From contig NZ_BMKD01000001.1 of NCBI RefSeq assembly GCF_014643835.1, forward strand, positions 1,116,001 through 1,180,000: a stretch of DNA of 64,000 nucleotides, in the 5' to 3' direction. This DNA comes from Mucilaginibacter rubeus. Its GTDB lineage: Bacteria > Bacteroidota > Bacteroidia > Sphingobacteriales > Sphingobacteriaceae. This document shows, piece by piece, positions 1-8,379 of this stretch (within the stretch, counting starts at the first letter, position 1; each line of letters begins with the position of its first letter). The position numbers and the translations under genes are program-made. The notes beneath the pieces are model-generated. The model was given only the letters and a program-made list of their open reading frames with translations. It did no database searches and had not been told where the DNA came from.

Positions 1-2001
1 GCGCAGCTTTTCATCTACTGATTTTAATTCATCAATGACGGTGGAATAATACTGGAAATCAGTAGAATAAAAAGAACTGTGCGGTTTTTCAAAAATATTT
101 TCTTTTGATAATTCAGTTTCTTCTGATACATCATAGACCGCATTCCAATCAATTTCGTCGTCCTTCTGTTTTTTGTCGAGGATGGAAACATCTCCTTTTA
201 CAAAAGCCCTGGTTACCAGCTTTTCCTCTTTATTAGTATCATAAAGCATCCAGAGGCTTGCAGCGTCACCCAGCGTTTTATATACTTCTTCTTCTTTTTC
301 CTTTAATTTATCCAGTATCCTAAAATCGTCCTTAATTGTTGGGTTATCCGATTTTGAAATAAGATAATAGATGTAGGGCGTATTTTTTTGCCCGAACCGA
401 TCTATCCTGCCATTGCGTTGTTCCAGTGTTATAATAGACCATGGAATATCATAATTAAACATTTTGTGGCAGTGGTAATGCAAGTTAACCCCCTGGCTTC
501 CCGCATCAGAGGTGAGGAACAAACGGATAGGGCTTTCTTCCTTTGAAAACTTCTCAATGATGTCCTGCTGCTCGGTATCTGTTAAACTGCCATTAAACTG
601 AACTATTGCTGCTTCATCAATGTTAAATGCGGCTTTTAGCTTTTCTTCCAGGTAGTCAAGGGTTTTTCTTCTTTCGGTAAAAATGATGATCCGGTCGTCC
701 GTTTTCCTGCCTTTCCAACCCGACGCCTTTAATTGAGTAATAAGTTCAGCTAACTTTCCGTCTGCGTTTATTTTTAGGATGTTGTCCAGTTGAGCCTGTA
801 AGCCAAGTAAGAAACTTTTGGTTATCTCTTCATCAATTTGTTTTTCCAGCCGGTTGCTTATCGTTTCAAGACATGCAGAAGGAGAAGACATGTACGATTT
901 GAATAAGCCTATAGTAAAAAGCAGTGAACCATCGCTCATATTACCGTTTGCTTTATCAAAAGCTTCACCTTTAGCGCGTTGTATTTTTTCAATCACACTT
1001 TCCTCTTCGGGAAATAATGAAGCATGAAAGCTGGTTGTTACCCGGTCACGAAAGGAATCGCCAACCTCGCTTTCAACATCCTTTTTAAATCTTCGTACAT
1101 AAAGCGGTGTAATATCTTCTGCCGTAAATTCTCCGTTATAGGGAATAGCGGTTGGATCGAGTAATGTGATCAGATTGGCAAAGTTTTTCTTTTTACCGTT
1201 ATGTGGTGTGGCAGAGGTAAGCACCAGCGCTTCACATCTTTGAGATAAAAACTTGGCGAGTTTCCCGCGGTCGCTGCCTTCGTTTGCAACTGTGTGACAT
1301 TCATCTATTACGATAATGTCCCATTTGATCTTTTCAAGATAATGTCGGAATTTACCATTGTTTTTCAGGGTATCGACGGATACAATTACCTTATCATAAT
1401 AATCAAATGGATTTTTATTCGAAGGGATAATGGTAGTAATTCTTGCCACACCCTGGCTATCCAAGCGGACCAACGGAATCGAAAACCGGGACCATACTTC
1501 CTGCTGAAATTGGGAAAGTATAGATTTGGGAGTAACAACCAAAATTCGTTGACCCTTCCCACGGCGAATCATTTCCGTAAGGAAAATCCCTACCTCAATG
1601 GTTTTACCTAACCCGACAGCATCAGCGATCAGGATTCGTGGTTTGGGCAGCGATAGGGCTTTTATAGTTGGGATAAATTGATAATTGCTTGGCCGGATTG
1701 CGGCTTTGTTTGCTATCTCAATCCCTTCAGAAAAGAAAGACGAGTTACGCAAAACAGTTTCTATAAAAAGTTTTGATTTGCGATATCCATTGGAATTATC
1801 AGCAATGAGCTTAGTTGATTCTGGCGTAATAACATCAAAATCCTCCAAACTGAGATCAAACGTAAAACGCATCCCTTTCACCAATTCGGAAATACCTTCA
1901 ACTTCAATTATATCTTTTTCTACATGAGTTACCAAAAAGTCTTCATCCCGTAAAGAAAGACGTATTCCGGCTGCTATGTTGTGCGTTTTTGTTTCTAACA
2001 T
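1..2001 (-). CDS. SNF2/RapA-like superfamily 2 helicase, 3' end outside the window
   Basis: An open frame of 667 codons runs from the ATG at 2001 to the window edge without a stop, so the gene is partial. The first ~110 residues are an N-terminal domain. Then come a Walker A (DAVGLGKTIEVG), a Q/Ib-like VVTPKSIL segment, the DECH box (VIDECHTV), SATPHNG (motif III), and a C-terminal helicase domain with GSQGVNLHYH and QRNGRIDRFGQ (motifs V and VI). This order is that of SNF2 ATPases such as RapA and DISARM DrmD. The gene lies in an island beside a tyrosine recombinase, so a phage-defence role (DrmD-like) is plausible, but the partner genes are outside the window. The second acidic residue usually seen before VGLGKT is Ala here. 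Confidence 0.85.
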   Translation of the reverse strand, partial: MLETKTHNIAAGIRLSLRDEDFLVTHVEKDIIEVEGISELVKGMRFTFDLSLEDFDVITPESTKLIADNSNGYRKSKLFIETVLRNSSFFSEGIEIANKAAIRPSNYQFIPTIKALSLPKPRILIADAVGLGKTIEVGIFLTEMIRRGKGQRILVVTPKSILSQFQQEVWSRFSIPLVRLDSQGVARITTIIPSNKNPFDYYDKVIVSVDTLKNNGKFRHYLEKIKWDIIVIDECHTVANEGSDRGKLAKFLSQRCEALVLTSATPHNGKKKNFANLITLLDPTAIPYNGEFTAEDITPLYVRRFKKDVESEVGDSFRDRVTTSFHASLFPEEESVIEKIQRAKGEAFDKANGNMSDGSLLFTIGLFKSYMSSPSACLETISNRLEKQIDEEITKSFLLGLQAQLDNILKINADGKLAELITQLKASGWKGRKTDDRIIIFTERRKTLDYLEEKLKAAFNIDEAAIVQFNGSLTDTEQQDIIEKFSKEESPIRLFLTSDAGSQGVNLHYHCHKMFNYDIPWSIITLEQRNGRIDRFGQKNTPYIYYLISKSDNPTIKDDFRILDKLKEKEEEVYKTLGDAASLWMLYDTNKEEKLVTRAFVKGDVSILDKKQKDDEIDWNAVYDVSEETELSKENIFEKPHSSFYSTDFQYYSTVIDELKSVDEKLR

Positions 2002-2349
2002 TTATCTGTTTAGGTAATTCCCCGTAATTGGTTGTGAGATTTCCTTTAATGCATTGTGAAGTAAGAGAAATTAATCAAATTTTCACAATGCACGAAGCTA
2101 AATAAAAAGCTTAGAATTATAATAAGTAGTATTACTCGATTGTAAATACGAATTTGAAAATATTTGTAATTAATATTGATACTATAGCGCTACTCGAGCA
2201 TATTTTCAATTATGATGATGATAATTCAGGCACGAAATGATTTTTCTGTCTCCCGAACAAATCTACCCTACTTATAAATATTATAATTCGATCCCGATTT
2301 GGATTAAAATTTTTTTTTAAAGCGAACAAAAGCCGGAAGATGCTTTTAA
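2002..2349. other. AT-rich intergenic stretch
   Basis: About 350 bases of AT-rich DNA between the helicase start and the small membrane gene. I see no coding frame, RNA gene or convincing terminator. It presumably holds the helicase promoter, but no clear TAnnTTTG box was found on the minus strand. Confidence 0.5.
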
Positions 2350-2505
2350 TTATCTACTAGTCTTTCGAACAAAATACCATAGAAATAAAATCCAAACTCC
2401 AAACCCTATGATAAATAAGGGTAACTTATTTGCCGACGTTGTGGCGGCAAGAAATGCCCCTGTAGCTACAATACAGGTAAGGCAAAACAAAATGAATGTT
2501 TTCAT
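2350..2505 (-). CDS. Small membrane protein, 51 aa
   Basis: ATG at 2505, stop at 2350-2352. The peptide has two hydrophobic stretches (residues ~3-22, FILFCLTCIVATGAFLAA, and ~29-45, PLFIIGFGVWILFLWYF) and a basic tail (VRKTSR). This suggests a two-pass inner membrane peptide with a cytoplasmic C-terminus. It sits 11 bp downstream of the recombinase stop on the same strand, so it may be cotranscribed. No family is recognised; it could be a chance frame, but the membrane-protein composition is convincing. Confidence 0.5.
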   Translation of the reverse strand: MKTFILFCLTCIVATGAFLAATTSANKLPLFIIGFGVWILFLWYFVRKTSR

Positions 2506-2516
2506 ATTCAGTAATA

Positions 2517-3854
2517 TTATGCGCTTACGAGACGCATGGTTTTACGGTGTTCTATCGGGTCACTTAATTCCTTAATTTTAGTTGTTTGTGGCTTGGCTGG
2601 TTTCGGTTTATTCAATCCTCTGAAAAACTTCATTACAGCTGCCTGTACTTTATCAACGATACTCCAGTCTTTTTCGATATAAATGTCTGTGATTTTGTGA
2701 TCTCCGTCTACATGGTTTAAGGCTTCTGCAATACTATCTTTATCCATTTGGCATTTATTTCTTGCAATGGTCGCAAAGGTATGCCGCGCCCAATAAAAGG
2801 TAATATCTGGCACGCCCGTTATAGTACGCAATTGTTGCATTCCCTTGCTTAACGCTGTATCCAATCCATTATAGGTACTGTATCTGTCCTGCAATTTACC
2901 TATGTATTTTTCAAGCAATGGCCTTGCTTCCGGAACAATCTTTATACTTATAAATGCATCATCATCACGAAGACCACTTGTTTTTGATCGGTTGTATTCT
3001 AACCTTGTACTTTCCGGATCATAGCAATTAATGTTGTAGAAATCTACAGCGTTCATCCCACACATATAAAAGCTTAGCATAAATAAATCCCTGGCCAACT
3101 CTGCGCGGCTTTCAGGGTTTACCGCACACTTTTTTAGTTTATTGACCTGCTCAACTGAAATGTTTCTTTTTTTGGTTTTTGGAGGTGCGCCGATTTTATA
3201 AACCTTGAACGGATAATGTTTAATTTTAACAACGCCGATATCCTCATTATTATAAATCTTTCTGGCCTCATTGAATAGCGTTCGTAAATCGCGCATATGG
3301 GAGTAAATACCCCCGGTTTGCATGCCTTTTTCTGTTGTTGTTACTTCCCTACCTAATTGGTTAACCCGCACCATTGTACGGTCGGTTTGTAACCATTTTT
3401 CGTAGGCGAATAGCATACCGGAATTAATCTCTAAAATTGATACGCTTTGCTTTTTAAAATAATCAATAAGGCTGTTTCGGACAGCCCGATGATTATCGGC
3501 GGTTCCATCTCTTTTAGCTTTCCGTAATGAAGCAATGTGCTGGGCACAAAAGGCAATAAAATCTACCTCTTTGTCTTTGTTAATTAAATAGGCTTTTAAA
3601 TCATCACAGGTAAAAAAGTCCAATTTGGGAGCAAGGTCGCCAATGGTCTTTCGATAATCCGTTAGTGTATCGTCTAACGATTTAAGGATATGTTTATCCT
3701 TAATTTTTAAGTTCTCATCAAGTTGCCGGGCCGTTACATATTGGTTGGTTTCGATAAACCGGCGGACATCTTTGTGAAAGACTTTGATTTGTACATGGAA
3801 GGTTCCATCCTCCCTTTTAAATTGGTCATAAACCACAGCATTTACAGTTGCCAT
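2517..3854 (-). CDS. Tyrosine recombinase (island integrase), divergent active site
   Basis: 445 aa from the ATG at 3854 (MATVNAVVYD); an ATG 36 bp upstream at 3890 adds an unlikely 12-residue extension. Layout: N-terminal arm-binding region (~1-90), SAM-like core-binding domain (~100-200), catalytic domain (~230-420). The catalytic part shows RDLFMLSFYMCGMNAVDF (box I), FYWARHTFATIARN (box II), LNHVDGDHKITDIYIEKDW with the presumed nucleophile Tyr. Box I has Cys where Arg is usual, and the His of HxxR is Tyr (YWAR). Bacteroidota integrases of this group commonly diverge here, so activity is not excluded. The gene lies 220 bp from the 3' end of tRNA-Met, as expected for an integrase of an island inserted in a tRNA gene. 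Confidence 0.9.
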   Translation of the reverse strand: MATVNAVVYDQFKREDGTFHVQIKVFHKDVRRFIETNQYVTARQLDENLKIKDKHILKSLDDTLTDYRKTIGDLAPKLDFFTCDDLKAYLINKDKEVDFIAFCAQHIASLRKAKRDGTADNHRAVRNSLIDYFKKQSVSILEINSGMLFAYEKWLQTDRTMVRVNQLGREVTTTEKGMQTGGIYSHMRDLRTLFNEARKIYNNEDIGVVKIKHYPFKVYKIGAPPKTKKRNISVEQVNKLKKCAVNPESRAELARDLFMLSFYMCGMNAVDFYNINCYDPESTRLEYNRSKTSGLRDDDAFISIKIVPEARPLLEKYIGKLQDRYSTYNGLDTALSKGMQQLRTITGVPDITFYWARHTFATIARNKCQMDKDSIAEALNHVDGDHKITDIYIEKDWSIVDKVQAAVMKFFRGLNKPKPAKPQTTKIKELSDPIEHRKTMRLVSA

Positions 3855-4001
3855 AATCTTGTTTTTTTTAGGCCACGTAAAAATCGTCATGACGGAATAG
3901 TGACGGTTTTACGTGAAGTTCAACAAATAATTATGCAAGTCCTGACGTTGTGAAGTTTTTACGGTGTCAGCGCCGTGGAATAAATCCGACTCAAAGATAT
4001 T
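3855..4001. other. Probable attachment-site side of the tRNA-Met island
   Basis: Short noncoding stretch between the integrase start and the tRNA terminator. By analogy with tRNA-targeting integrases, the attachment site should be at or just beyond the tRNA 3' end. The matching direct repeat would lie left of the window, so it cannot be confirmed. Confidence 0.3.
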
Positions 4002-4033
4002 AAAAAAAGACCGTTTCCGTTACAGAAACGGCC
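4002..4033 (-). terminator. Rho-independent terminator of tRNA-Met
   Basis: Inverted repeat CCGTTTC (4011-4017) / GAAACGG (4025-4031), followed on the minus strand by a run of seven T (complement of 4002-4008). It is correctly placed to end the tRNA transcript. Confidence 0.75.
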
Positions 4034-4076
4034 TTTTACCGGAGAAAAACAGGACCATTGCTGTCTGTTTTCCTTG

Positions 4077-4150
4077 TGCGCCCACCTGGGCTCGAACCAG
4101 GGACCAAAAGATTATGAGTCTTCTACTCTAACCGACTGAGCTATAGGCGC
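4077..4150 (-). tRNA. tRNA-Met (CAU anticodon)
   Basis: A full cloverleaf folds on the minus strand: acceptor GCGCCUA/UGGGCGC, D arm GCUC/GAGU, anticodon stem GAAGA/UCUUU with loop CUCAUAA (anticodon CAU), five-base variable loop, T arm CCUGG/CCAGG with loop UUCGAGC, discriminator A. CCA is not encoded. The acceptor lacks the initiator C1:A72 mismatch, so this is elongator Met; tRNA-Ile2 with a lysidine-modified CAU cannot be excluded from sequence alone. It is the likely insertion target of the neighbouring island. Confidence 0.93.
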
Positions 4151-4215
4151 GGTTATTTTGTTTTTGTTTGCGGGTGCAATTTTACATATTTGCGGCCATA
4201 TCTCAAACTCTTTTT

Positions 4216-4851
4216 ATGGAAAATATTAAAAATATCATCTTCGATTATGGTAACGTTATTTTCAGTATCGACTTTCTCCGGGTTCAACAATCTTGGAATC
4301 AATTAGGTATAAGTAACCCCGAAGCGTTTTTTGGCCACAAAACCCAGGATGAAATTTTTGATAAATTTGATCGTGGCGAAGTTACCGCGGCACAATTCAG
4401 GGATTACGTAAGGGAAAAAACCAACAACCTTTCCCTGACGGATGATCAGATTGATGCCGCATGGAACAGTATCCTGGTCGGAATTGCCGAAGGAAATCAC
4501 GAATTACTGTTAAAGCTGAAAGACAAATACCGTACTTTTTTGCTTAGCAATATTAACGCTATCCATTATGATTATATCATGAACTATCTTAAAACCGATT
4601 TCGGTTTTGAAGGAAACGATCACCTGTTCGAAAAAACATATTACTCGCACCTTACAGGCAAGCGCAAGCCAGAGCCTGCCATTTTTGAACAGGTACTTAA
4701 GGAGAATAATTTAAAACCCGAAGAAACCTTATTTATTGACGATAGTCCGCAGCATTTGGAGGCCGCAAAAAAGTTGGGTATCCAAACCTTTCTAATGACA
4801 ACTCCAGATACCATACAGTCCTTTGCAAAAAGAGAGCAATTAATTTATTAA
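4216..4851 (+). CDS. HAD-superfamily hydrolase (subfamily IA)
   Basis: 211 aa from the ATG at 4216; a GTG frame upstream would overlap the tRNA region and adds nothing conserved. Motif I is FDYGNV (nucleophile Asp), motif II LLSNIN, motif III Lys in TGKRKPEPAIF, motif IV FIDDSPQHLEAA. These place it with the FDxGNV-type phosphatases, which act on small phosphorylated metabolites in the cytoplasm. The substrate cannot be told. It is a single gene, convergent with proline dehydrogenase. Confidence 0.88.
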   Translation: MENIKNIIFDYGNVIFSIDFLRVQQSWNQLGISNPEAFFGHKTQDEIFDKFDRGEVTAAQFRDYVREKTNNLSLTDDQIDAAWNSILVGIAEGNHELLLKLKDKYRTFLLSNINAIHYDYIMNYLKTDFGFEGNDHLFEKTYYSHLTGKRKPEPAIFEQVLKENNLKPEETLFIDDSPQHLEAAKKLGIQTFLMTTPDTIQSFAKREQLIY

Positions 4852-4880
4852 ATGCCCTCTTTGTATGGTAGTTTTATAAG

Positions 4881-6083
4881 TTAAGCGCTTCGGCGCTTTC
4901 TTTCTTTTGTAATTAGACTCAACTCGCGGCTCATTTGCCCGGCTATAGCTGTATTTTCCTGTGCACGGCGAAATAAATATGGCAGTACAGCCTTTACCGG
5001 TCCATAAGGCACGTATTTGGCTACATTATAATCGGCATGGGCCAGGTTAAAACTTAAGTTATCGCTCATGCCAAGCAATTGCGAAAAATAAACATGCGGA
5101 TGTTTATGATCAATACCTTTATTGTCCAGTAATTCGGCCAGCAAACGGCAACTTTCTTCATTATGTGTACCTGCAATAAAAGCTATTTCATTGATATGAC
5201 TTGTACAATAATCAAGCGCCGAATCATAATCAAGATCAGCAGATTTTTTATCGGGCTGAATTGGCGATGGGTAGCCCTTTTCTTCGGCACGTTTACGTTC
5301 TTTTTCCATGTAAGCACCGCGTACTATTTTTGCTCCCAATATAAAACCTTCGCTTTGAGCGATGGCATGATCATTTAACATCGAGGCCAGTTTATCATGC
5401 CTGTACATTTGATAGGTATTATAAACTATCGGCTTTTGCTTGTTAAATTGGGTCATCATGGTAAGCGCTAAAAGATCAATAGTATCCTGAATCCAGCTTT
5501 CTTCAGCATCTATCATTACAGGCACGTTGTTTTTGAACGCTTTATCACAAATAGCCAGTACACGGTTTTGTACCCTTCTCCACTCCTCTTCTTCGGTATC
5601 GTTCAATTTAACACGGGCATCCAATTTTTCAAGGAGGCCAAAACGTCCCACCCCCGTTACTTTAAATACGGTAAGAGGGATCGCTTTGTCTTTGGCAGCG
5701 CGGTCAATGGTACGGATAATCTCATCGCGGGTATTATCAAATACGGTTTCTTCCTCTTCACCTTCTACCGAGTAGTCCAAAATGGTACCCACCCTGCCGC
5801 TATAAAGGTTTTTGATGGTATAATCACATTCGGCAATAGTTTCGCCGCCGCAAAAATGTTTAAATATGGTAGCTTTGATAATATTCCTTATCGGCAAACC
5901 TATCTTCATGGCAAAATTGGTAACCGGTGGGCCTATCTTTACCAAAAAGTTAATATTGATCATCCTGAACAACCAGTAGGCACGGTTCAGATCGGTATTG
6001 GATGAATGGCGAAAAGCTATTTCTGTATTTTCGAACGAGGGCGTATTTCGTCCTTGATTATTGTTAGTTTCAAAAGAGGTCAT
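4881..6083 (-). CDS. Proline dehydrogenase
   Basis: 400 aa from the ATG at 6083 (MTSFETNN); a start 27 bp upstream is less likely. Oxidises L-proline to delta-1-pyrroline-5-carboxylate with FAD and passes electrons to the respiratory chain. The C-terminal signature YVPYGPVKAVLPYLFRRAQEN carries the paired Arg that bind the proline carboxylate. The barrel strands MIDAEESW, YNTYQMYR and GAKIVRGAYMEKER, and the HNEESC segment, are typical. It is a stand-alone PRODH of usual length without a P5C dehydrogenase domain. It is convergent with the HAD gene and divergent from the S4/aroB operon. Confidence 0.93.
   Translation of the reverse strand: MTSFETNNNQGRNTPSFENTEIAFRHSSNTDLNRAYWLFRMININFLVKIGPPVTNFAMKIGLPIRNIIKATIFKHFCGGETIAECDYTIKNLYSGRVGTILDYSVEGEEEETVFDNTRDEIIRTIDRAAKDKAIPLTVFKVTGVGRFGLLEKLDARVKLNDTEEEEWRRVQNRVLAICDKAFKNNVPVMIDAEESWIQDTIDLLALTMMTQFNKQKPIVYNTYQMYRHDKLASMLNDHAIAQSEGFILGAKIVRGAYMEKERKRAEEKGYPSPIQPDKKSADLDYDSALDYCTSHINEIAFIAGTHNEESCRLLAELLDNKGIDHKHPHVYFSQLLGMSDNLSFNLAHADYNVAKYVPYGPVKAVLPYLFRRAQENTAIAGQMSRELSLITKERKRRSA
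4884..4908 (+). terminator. Probable terminator after the HAD gene
   Basis: Stem AGCGC (4884-4888), tetraloop TTCG, GCGCT (4893-4897), followed by a T-rich run on the plus strand. It lies inside the 3' end of the convergent proline dehydrogenase gene. Confidence 0.55.
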
Positions 6084-6141
6084 CTGCAAAATTATAAAAT
6101 GATAACTCATAATTGCATGAATAGTTTATTTTTGCCATCCC

Positions 6142-6348
6142 ATGATCGAATTTAAGTTAGAAGGGGACTTTATCCCCATGATCCAGCTACTCAAGGCTGC
6201 GAACTTAGTGCAAACCGGCGGCGAGGCGCAAATAGTTGTAACTGAAGGCCTCGTGAAGTACAATGGTGTAGTTGACTACAGAAAACGCCTCAAAGTAAAA
6301 AGAGGTGACACGGTTGAGTTCGATGGAAATAAAATTATAGTCATATAA
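6142..6348 (+). CDS. S4-like RNA-binding protein (YbcJ-type)
   Basis: 68 aa. The short S4 fold is visible: LLKAANLVQTGGEAQIVVTEG, then VKYNGVVDYRKRLKVKRGDTVEFDG, ending in a strand. Such stand-alone S4 peptides bind structured RNA and are linked to ribosome or rRNA functions. The stop is two bases from the aroB ATG, so it leads an operon with aroB and the hydroxylase. The reason for pairing with a shikimate gene is unknown. Confidence 0.85.
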   Translation: MIEFKLEGDFIPMIQLLKAANLVQTGGEAQIVVTEGLVKYNGVVDYRKRLKVKRGDTVEFDGNKIIVI

Positions 6349-6350
6349 TA

Positions 6351-7409
6351 ATGAACACTATTTTAAGCGATAATTACTCGGTTTATTTTGATAATAGCCT
6401 TGATAAATTAGTTGATTTTGTTAAAAAAGGCAACTATTCAAAATTCTTTATTTTAACCGACGAAAATACAGGCGAACACTGCCTGCCCTTACTTACCAGC
6501 AAACTTAAAGATTTTAATAATTACGACCTAATCGAGATTTCGTCGGGAGAGGAAAGCAAAAACATTGATTTTTGTGTGGGCGTTTGGAAAATGCTGATTG
6601 ACTTTGGTGCCGATCGTAAAAGCCTCATGATTAACTTAGGTGGCGGTGTTATTACAGACATGGGTGGCTTTGCCGCTTCTACCTATAAAAGAGGGATAGA
6701 TTTTGTACAGGTGCCAACTACCCTCCTTTCACAGGTTGATGCCTCTGTGGGCGGCAAAACAGGTATCGATGTTGACGGCATAAAAAATATTATCGGGACA
6801 TTTACTATGCCTAAAGCTGTGTTTATAGCGCACGAGTTTTTACAAAGCCTTCCGCCTCGCCAGATCCTTTCGGGTTTGGCCGAAATGCTGAAACATGGTT
6901 TAATTGTTGATGCCAGTTATTGGAATCAACTTAAAAATAGCGACCTGAAAAACCCGTCGGTTGAACTTGTTCACCGCTCAGTAGAAATCAAGAATGAAAT
7001 CACCATTGAGGACCCGCATGAGAAAGGTATCCGCAAGGCGTTAAACTTTGGGCATACTATCGGGCACGCGGTTGAAACATACTCTTTATTACATGACGAA
7101 GACAGCCTTTCGCACGGTGAAGCAGTAGCTATCGGCATGATCTGCGAATCATACCTCGCCCACAAAAAAACAGGGTTGCCTTCAGAAGAACTTCATGAAA
7201 TTGTAAAGGTATTGACCGATCTTTATCCGAGGTATACCATCAACGAAGACAGTTTTGACGAACTGCTGTTGAATATGAAAAAGGACAAAAAGAACATTGG
7301 AGACGAAATTAATTGCACCCTGTTAACACATATAGGTGAGTTTAGTATTGATAATGTGTGCACCGCCCACGAACTTTGTGAAAGTTTAAGATATTACATT
7401 AACTTGTAA
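6351..7409 (+). CDS. aroB: 3-dehydroquinate synthase
   Basis: 352 aa. Second step of the shikimate pathway: converts DAHP to 3-dehydroquinate, using NAD and a divalent metal. Visible signatures are the NAD-binding GGGVITDMGGFAAS, PTTLLSQVDASVGGKTGID, the metal ligand region LAEMLKHG, and NFGHTIGHAVE. Length is normal. It is translationally packed between the S4 gene (2 bp) and the hydroxylase (1 bp). Its product feeds the aroA/aroC cluster 4 kb downstream. Confidence 0.96.
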   Translation: MNTILSDNYSVYFDNSLDKLVDFVKKGNYSKFFILTDENTGEHCLPLLTSKLKDFNNYDLIEISSGEESKNIDFCVGVWKMLIDFGADRKSLMINLGGGVITDMGGFAASTYKRGIDFVQVPTTLLSQVDASVGGKTGIDVDGIKNIIGTFTMPKAVFIAHEFLQSLPPRQILSGLAEMLKHGLIVDASYWNQLKNSDLKNPSVELVHRSVEIKNEITIEDPHEKGIRKALNFGHTIGHAVETYSLLHDEDSLSHGEAVAIGMICESYLAHKKTGLPSEELHEIVKVLTDLYPRYTINEDSFDELLLNMKKDKKNIGDEINCTLLTHIGEFSIDNVCTAHELCESLRYYINL

Positions 7410-7410
7410 C

Positions 7411-8337
7411 ATGCTTCAGCATTTAGATCCGCGAAATCAGGCGGCCCTTGTTTTAATGGGCTTATTGGTTGTTTTAACGCTTGTTGAAATGGCTCTAAGC
7501 TATTGGGAAGATCGCAAGTACTATCAAACCCGCGATACGTTAACCAATATTTATCTTACTTCGCTGGCCGTTATTACTAATCTCTGCGTTAAGGTATTTA
7601 CCTTTTTTATACTTGATTATACCTACCAGCATTACAGGCTTTTTCAAATTCAGAATGTTTTTTGGTACTGGTTTGTGTTGGTTGTTGTACAGGACTTTTT
7701 ATACTGGGTACTGCATTATACGGGGCATTACTGCCGTATGTTTTGGGCAATGCATGTTACCCATCATTCGTCCGAGCATTTTAACTTCACCACGGGCTTT
7801 CGGTCAACAGTATTTGAACCGCTTTACCGGGTATTCTTTTACCTCCCGCTTGCTTTAATGGGCTTTACCGCTTTAGATATCCTGTACGCATACCTTATTA
7901 CCCAGCTTTATGGCAATCTGGTGCATACGCAGTACAAAATTCCCTTGCCAAAATGGTATGGGTGGATTTTTGTAACGCCCGCGCATCACCGCGTTCACCA
8001 TGCTTCAAACATCCCTTATCTTGACAAAAATATGGGAATGGTGCTTATCATCTGGGATAGGCTATTCGGCACTTTCCGTGATGAAGATTTGCCCGAGCCT
8101 GTTAAATATGGCCTGACCAAACAACCGGAAGATATGGGACCGGTAAACGTTTTGTTCCATGAATGGAAAGCCCTGCTGCATGATGTAAAAAATGCCCCCG
8201 ATCTTAAATCAAAAATCGGCTATTTCCTAAATCCACCGGGCTGGAGCCATGACGGCAGTACACAAACTGCGCGTGTGCTGCAACGTGAATATAAGGCAAT
8301 GGAAGAGGCTCATAGAAAACACGAAACTGCCGCATAA
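7411..8337 (+). CDS. Sterol desaturase / fatty acid hydroxylase family membrane protein
   Basis: 308 aa. Di-iron integral membrane oxygenase. The histidine boxes are present: HYTGH, HVTHHSSEH, and HRVHHASN near residue ~195. About four transmembrane helices surround them (for example residues ~10-28, 45-72, 85-105, 145-165). In Bacteroidota these enzymes hydroxylate or desaturate lipids; the substrate is not predictable. It is the last gene of the S4-aroB operon, starting 1 bp after aroB. Confidence 0.9.
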   Translation: MLQHLDPRNQAALVLMGLLVVLTLVEMALSYWEDRKYYQTRDTLTNIYLTSLAVITNLCVKVFTFFILDYTYQHYRLFQIQNVFWYWFVLVVVQDFLYWVLHYTGHYCRMFWAMHVTHHSSEHFNFTTGFRSTVFEPLYRVFFYLPLALMGFTALDILYAYLITQLYGNLVHTQYKIPLPKWYGWIFVTPAHHRVHHASNIPYLDKNMGMVLIIWDRLFGTFRDEDLPEPVKYGLTKQPEDMGPVNVLFHEWKALLHDVKNAPDLKSKIGYFLNPPGWSHDGSTQTARVLQREYKAMEEAHRKHETAA

Positions 8338-8343
8338 CAATAT

Positions 8344-8373
8344 TATATTTGGCGTGACACTTTTGTGTCGCGC
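8344..8373 (+). promoter_or_regulatory. -7 box TATATTTG followed by a hairpin
   Basis: TATATTTG (8344-8351) matches the Bacteroidota -7 consensus TAnnTTTG. It is followed by an imperfect inverted repeat GCGTGACAC (8352-8360) / GTGTCGCGC (8365-8373) that ends 6 bases before the next ATG. It could be a promoter with an operator, or the end of the preceding operon. No -33 TTG is clear. Confidence 0.4.
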
Positions 8374-8379
8374 TAAACC

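Noticed and set aside
818-1927. Plus-strand frames opposite the helicase gene
   Set aside because: They are antisense to a long, motif-rich helicase and have no family features.
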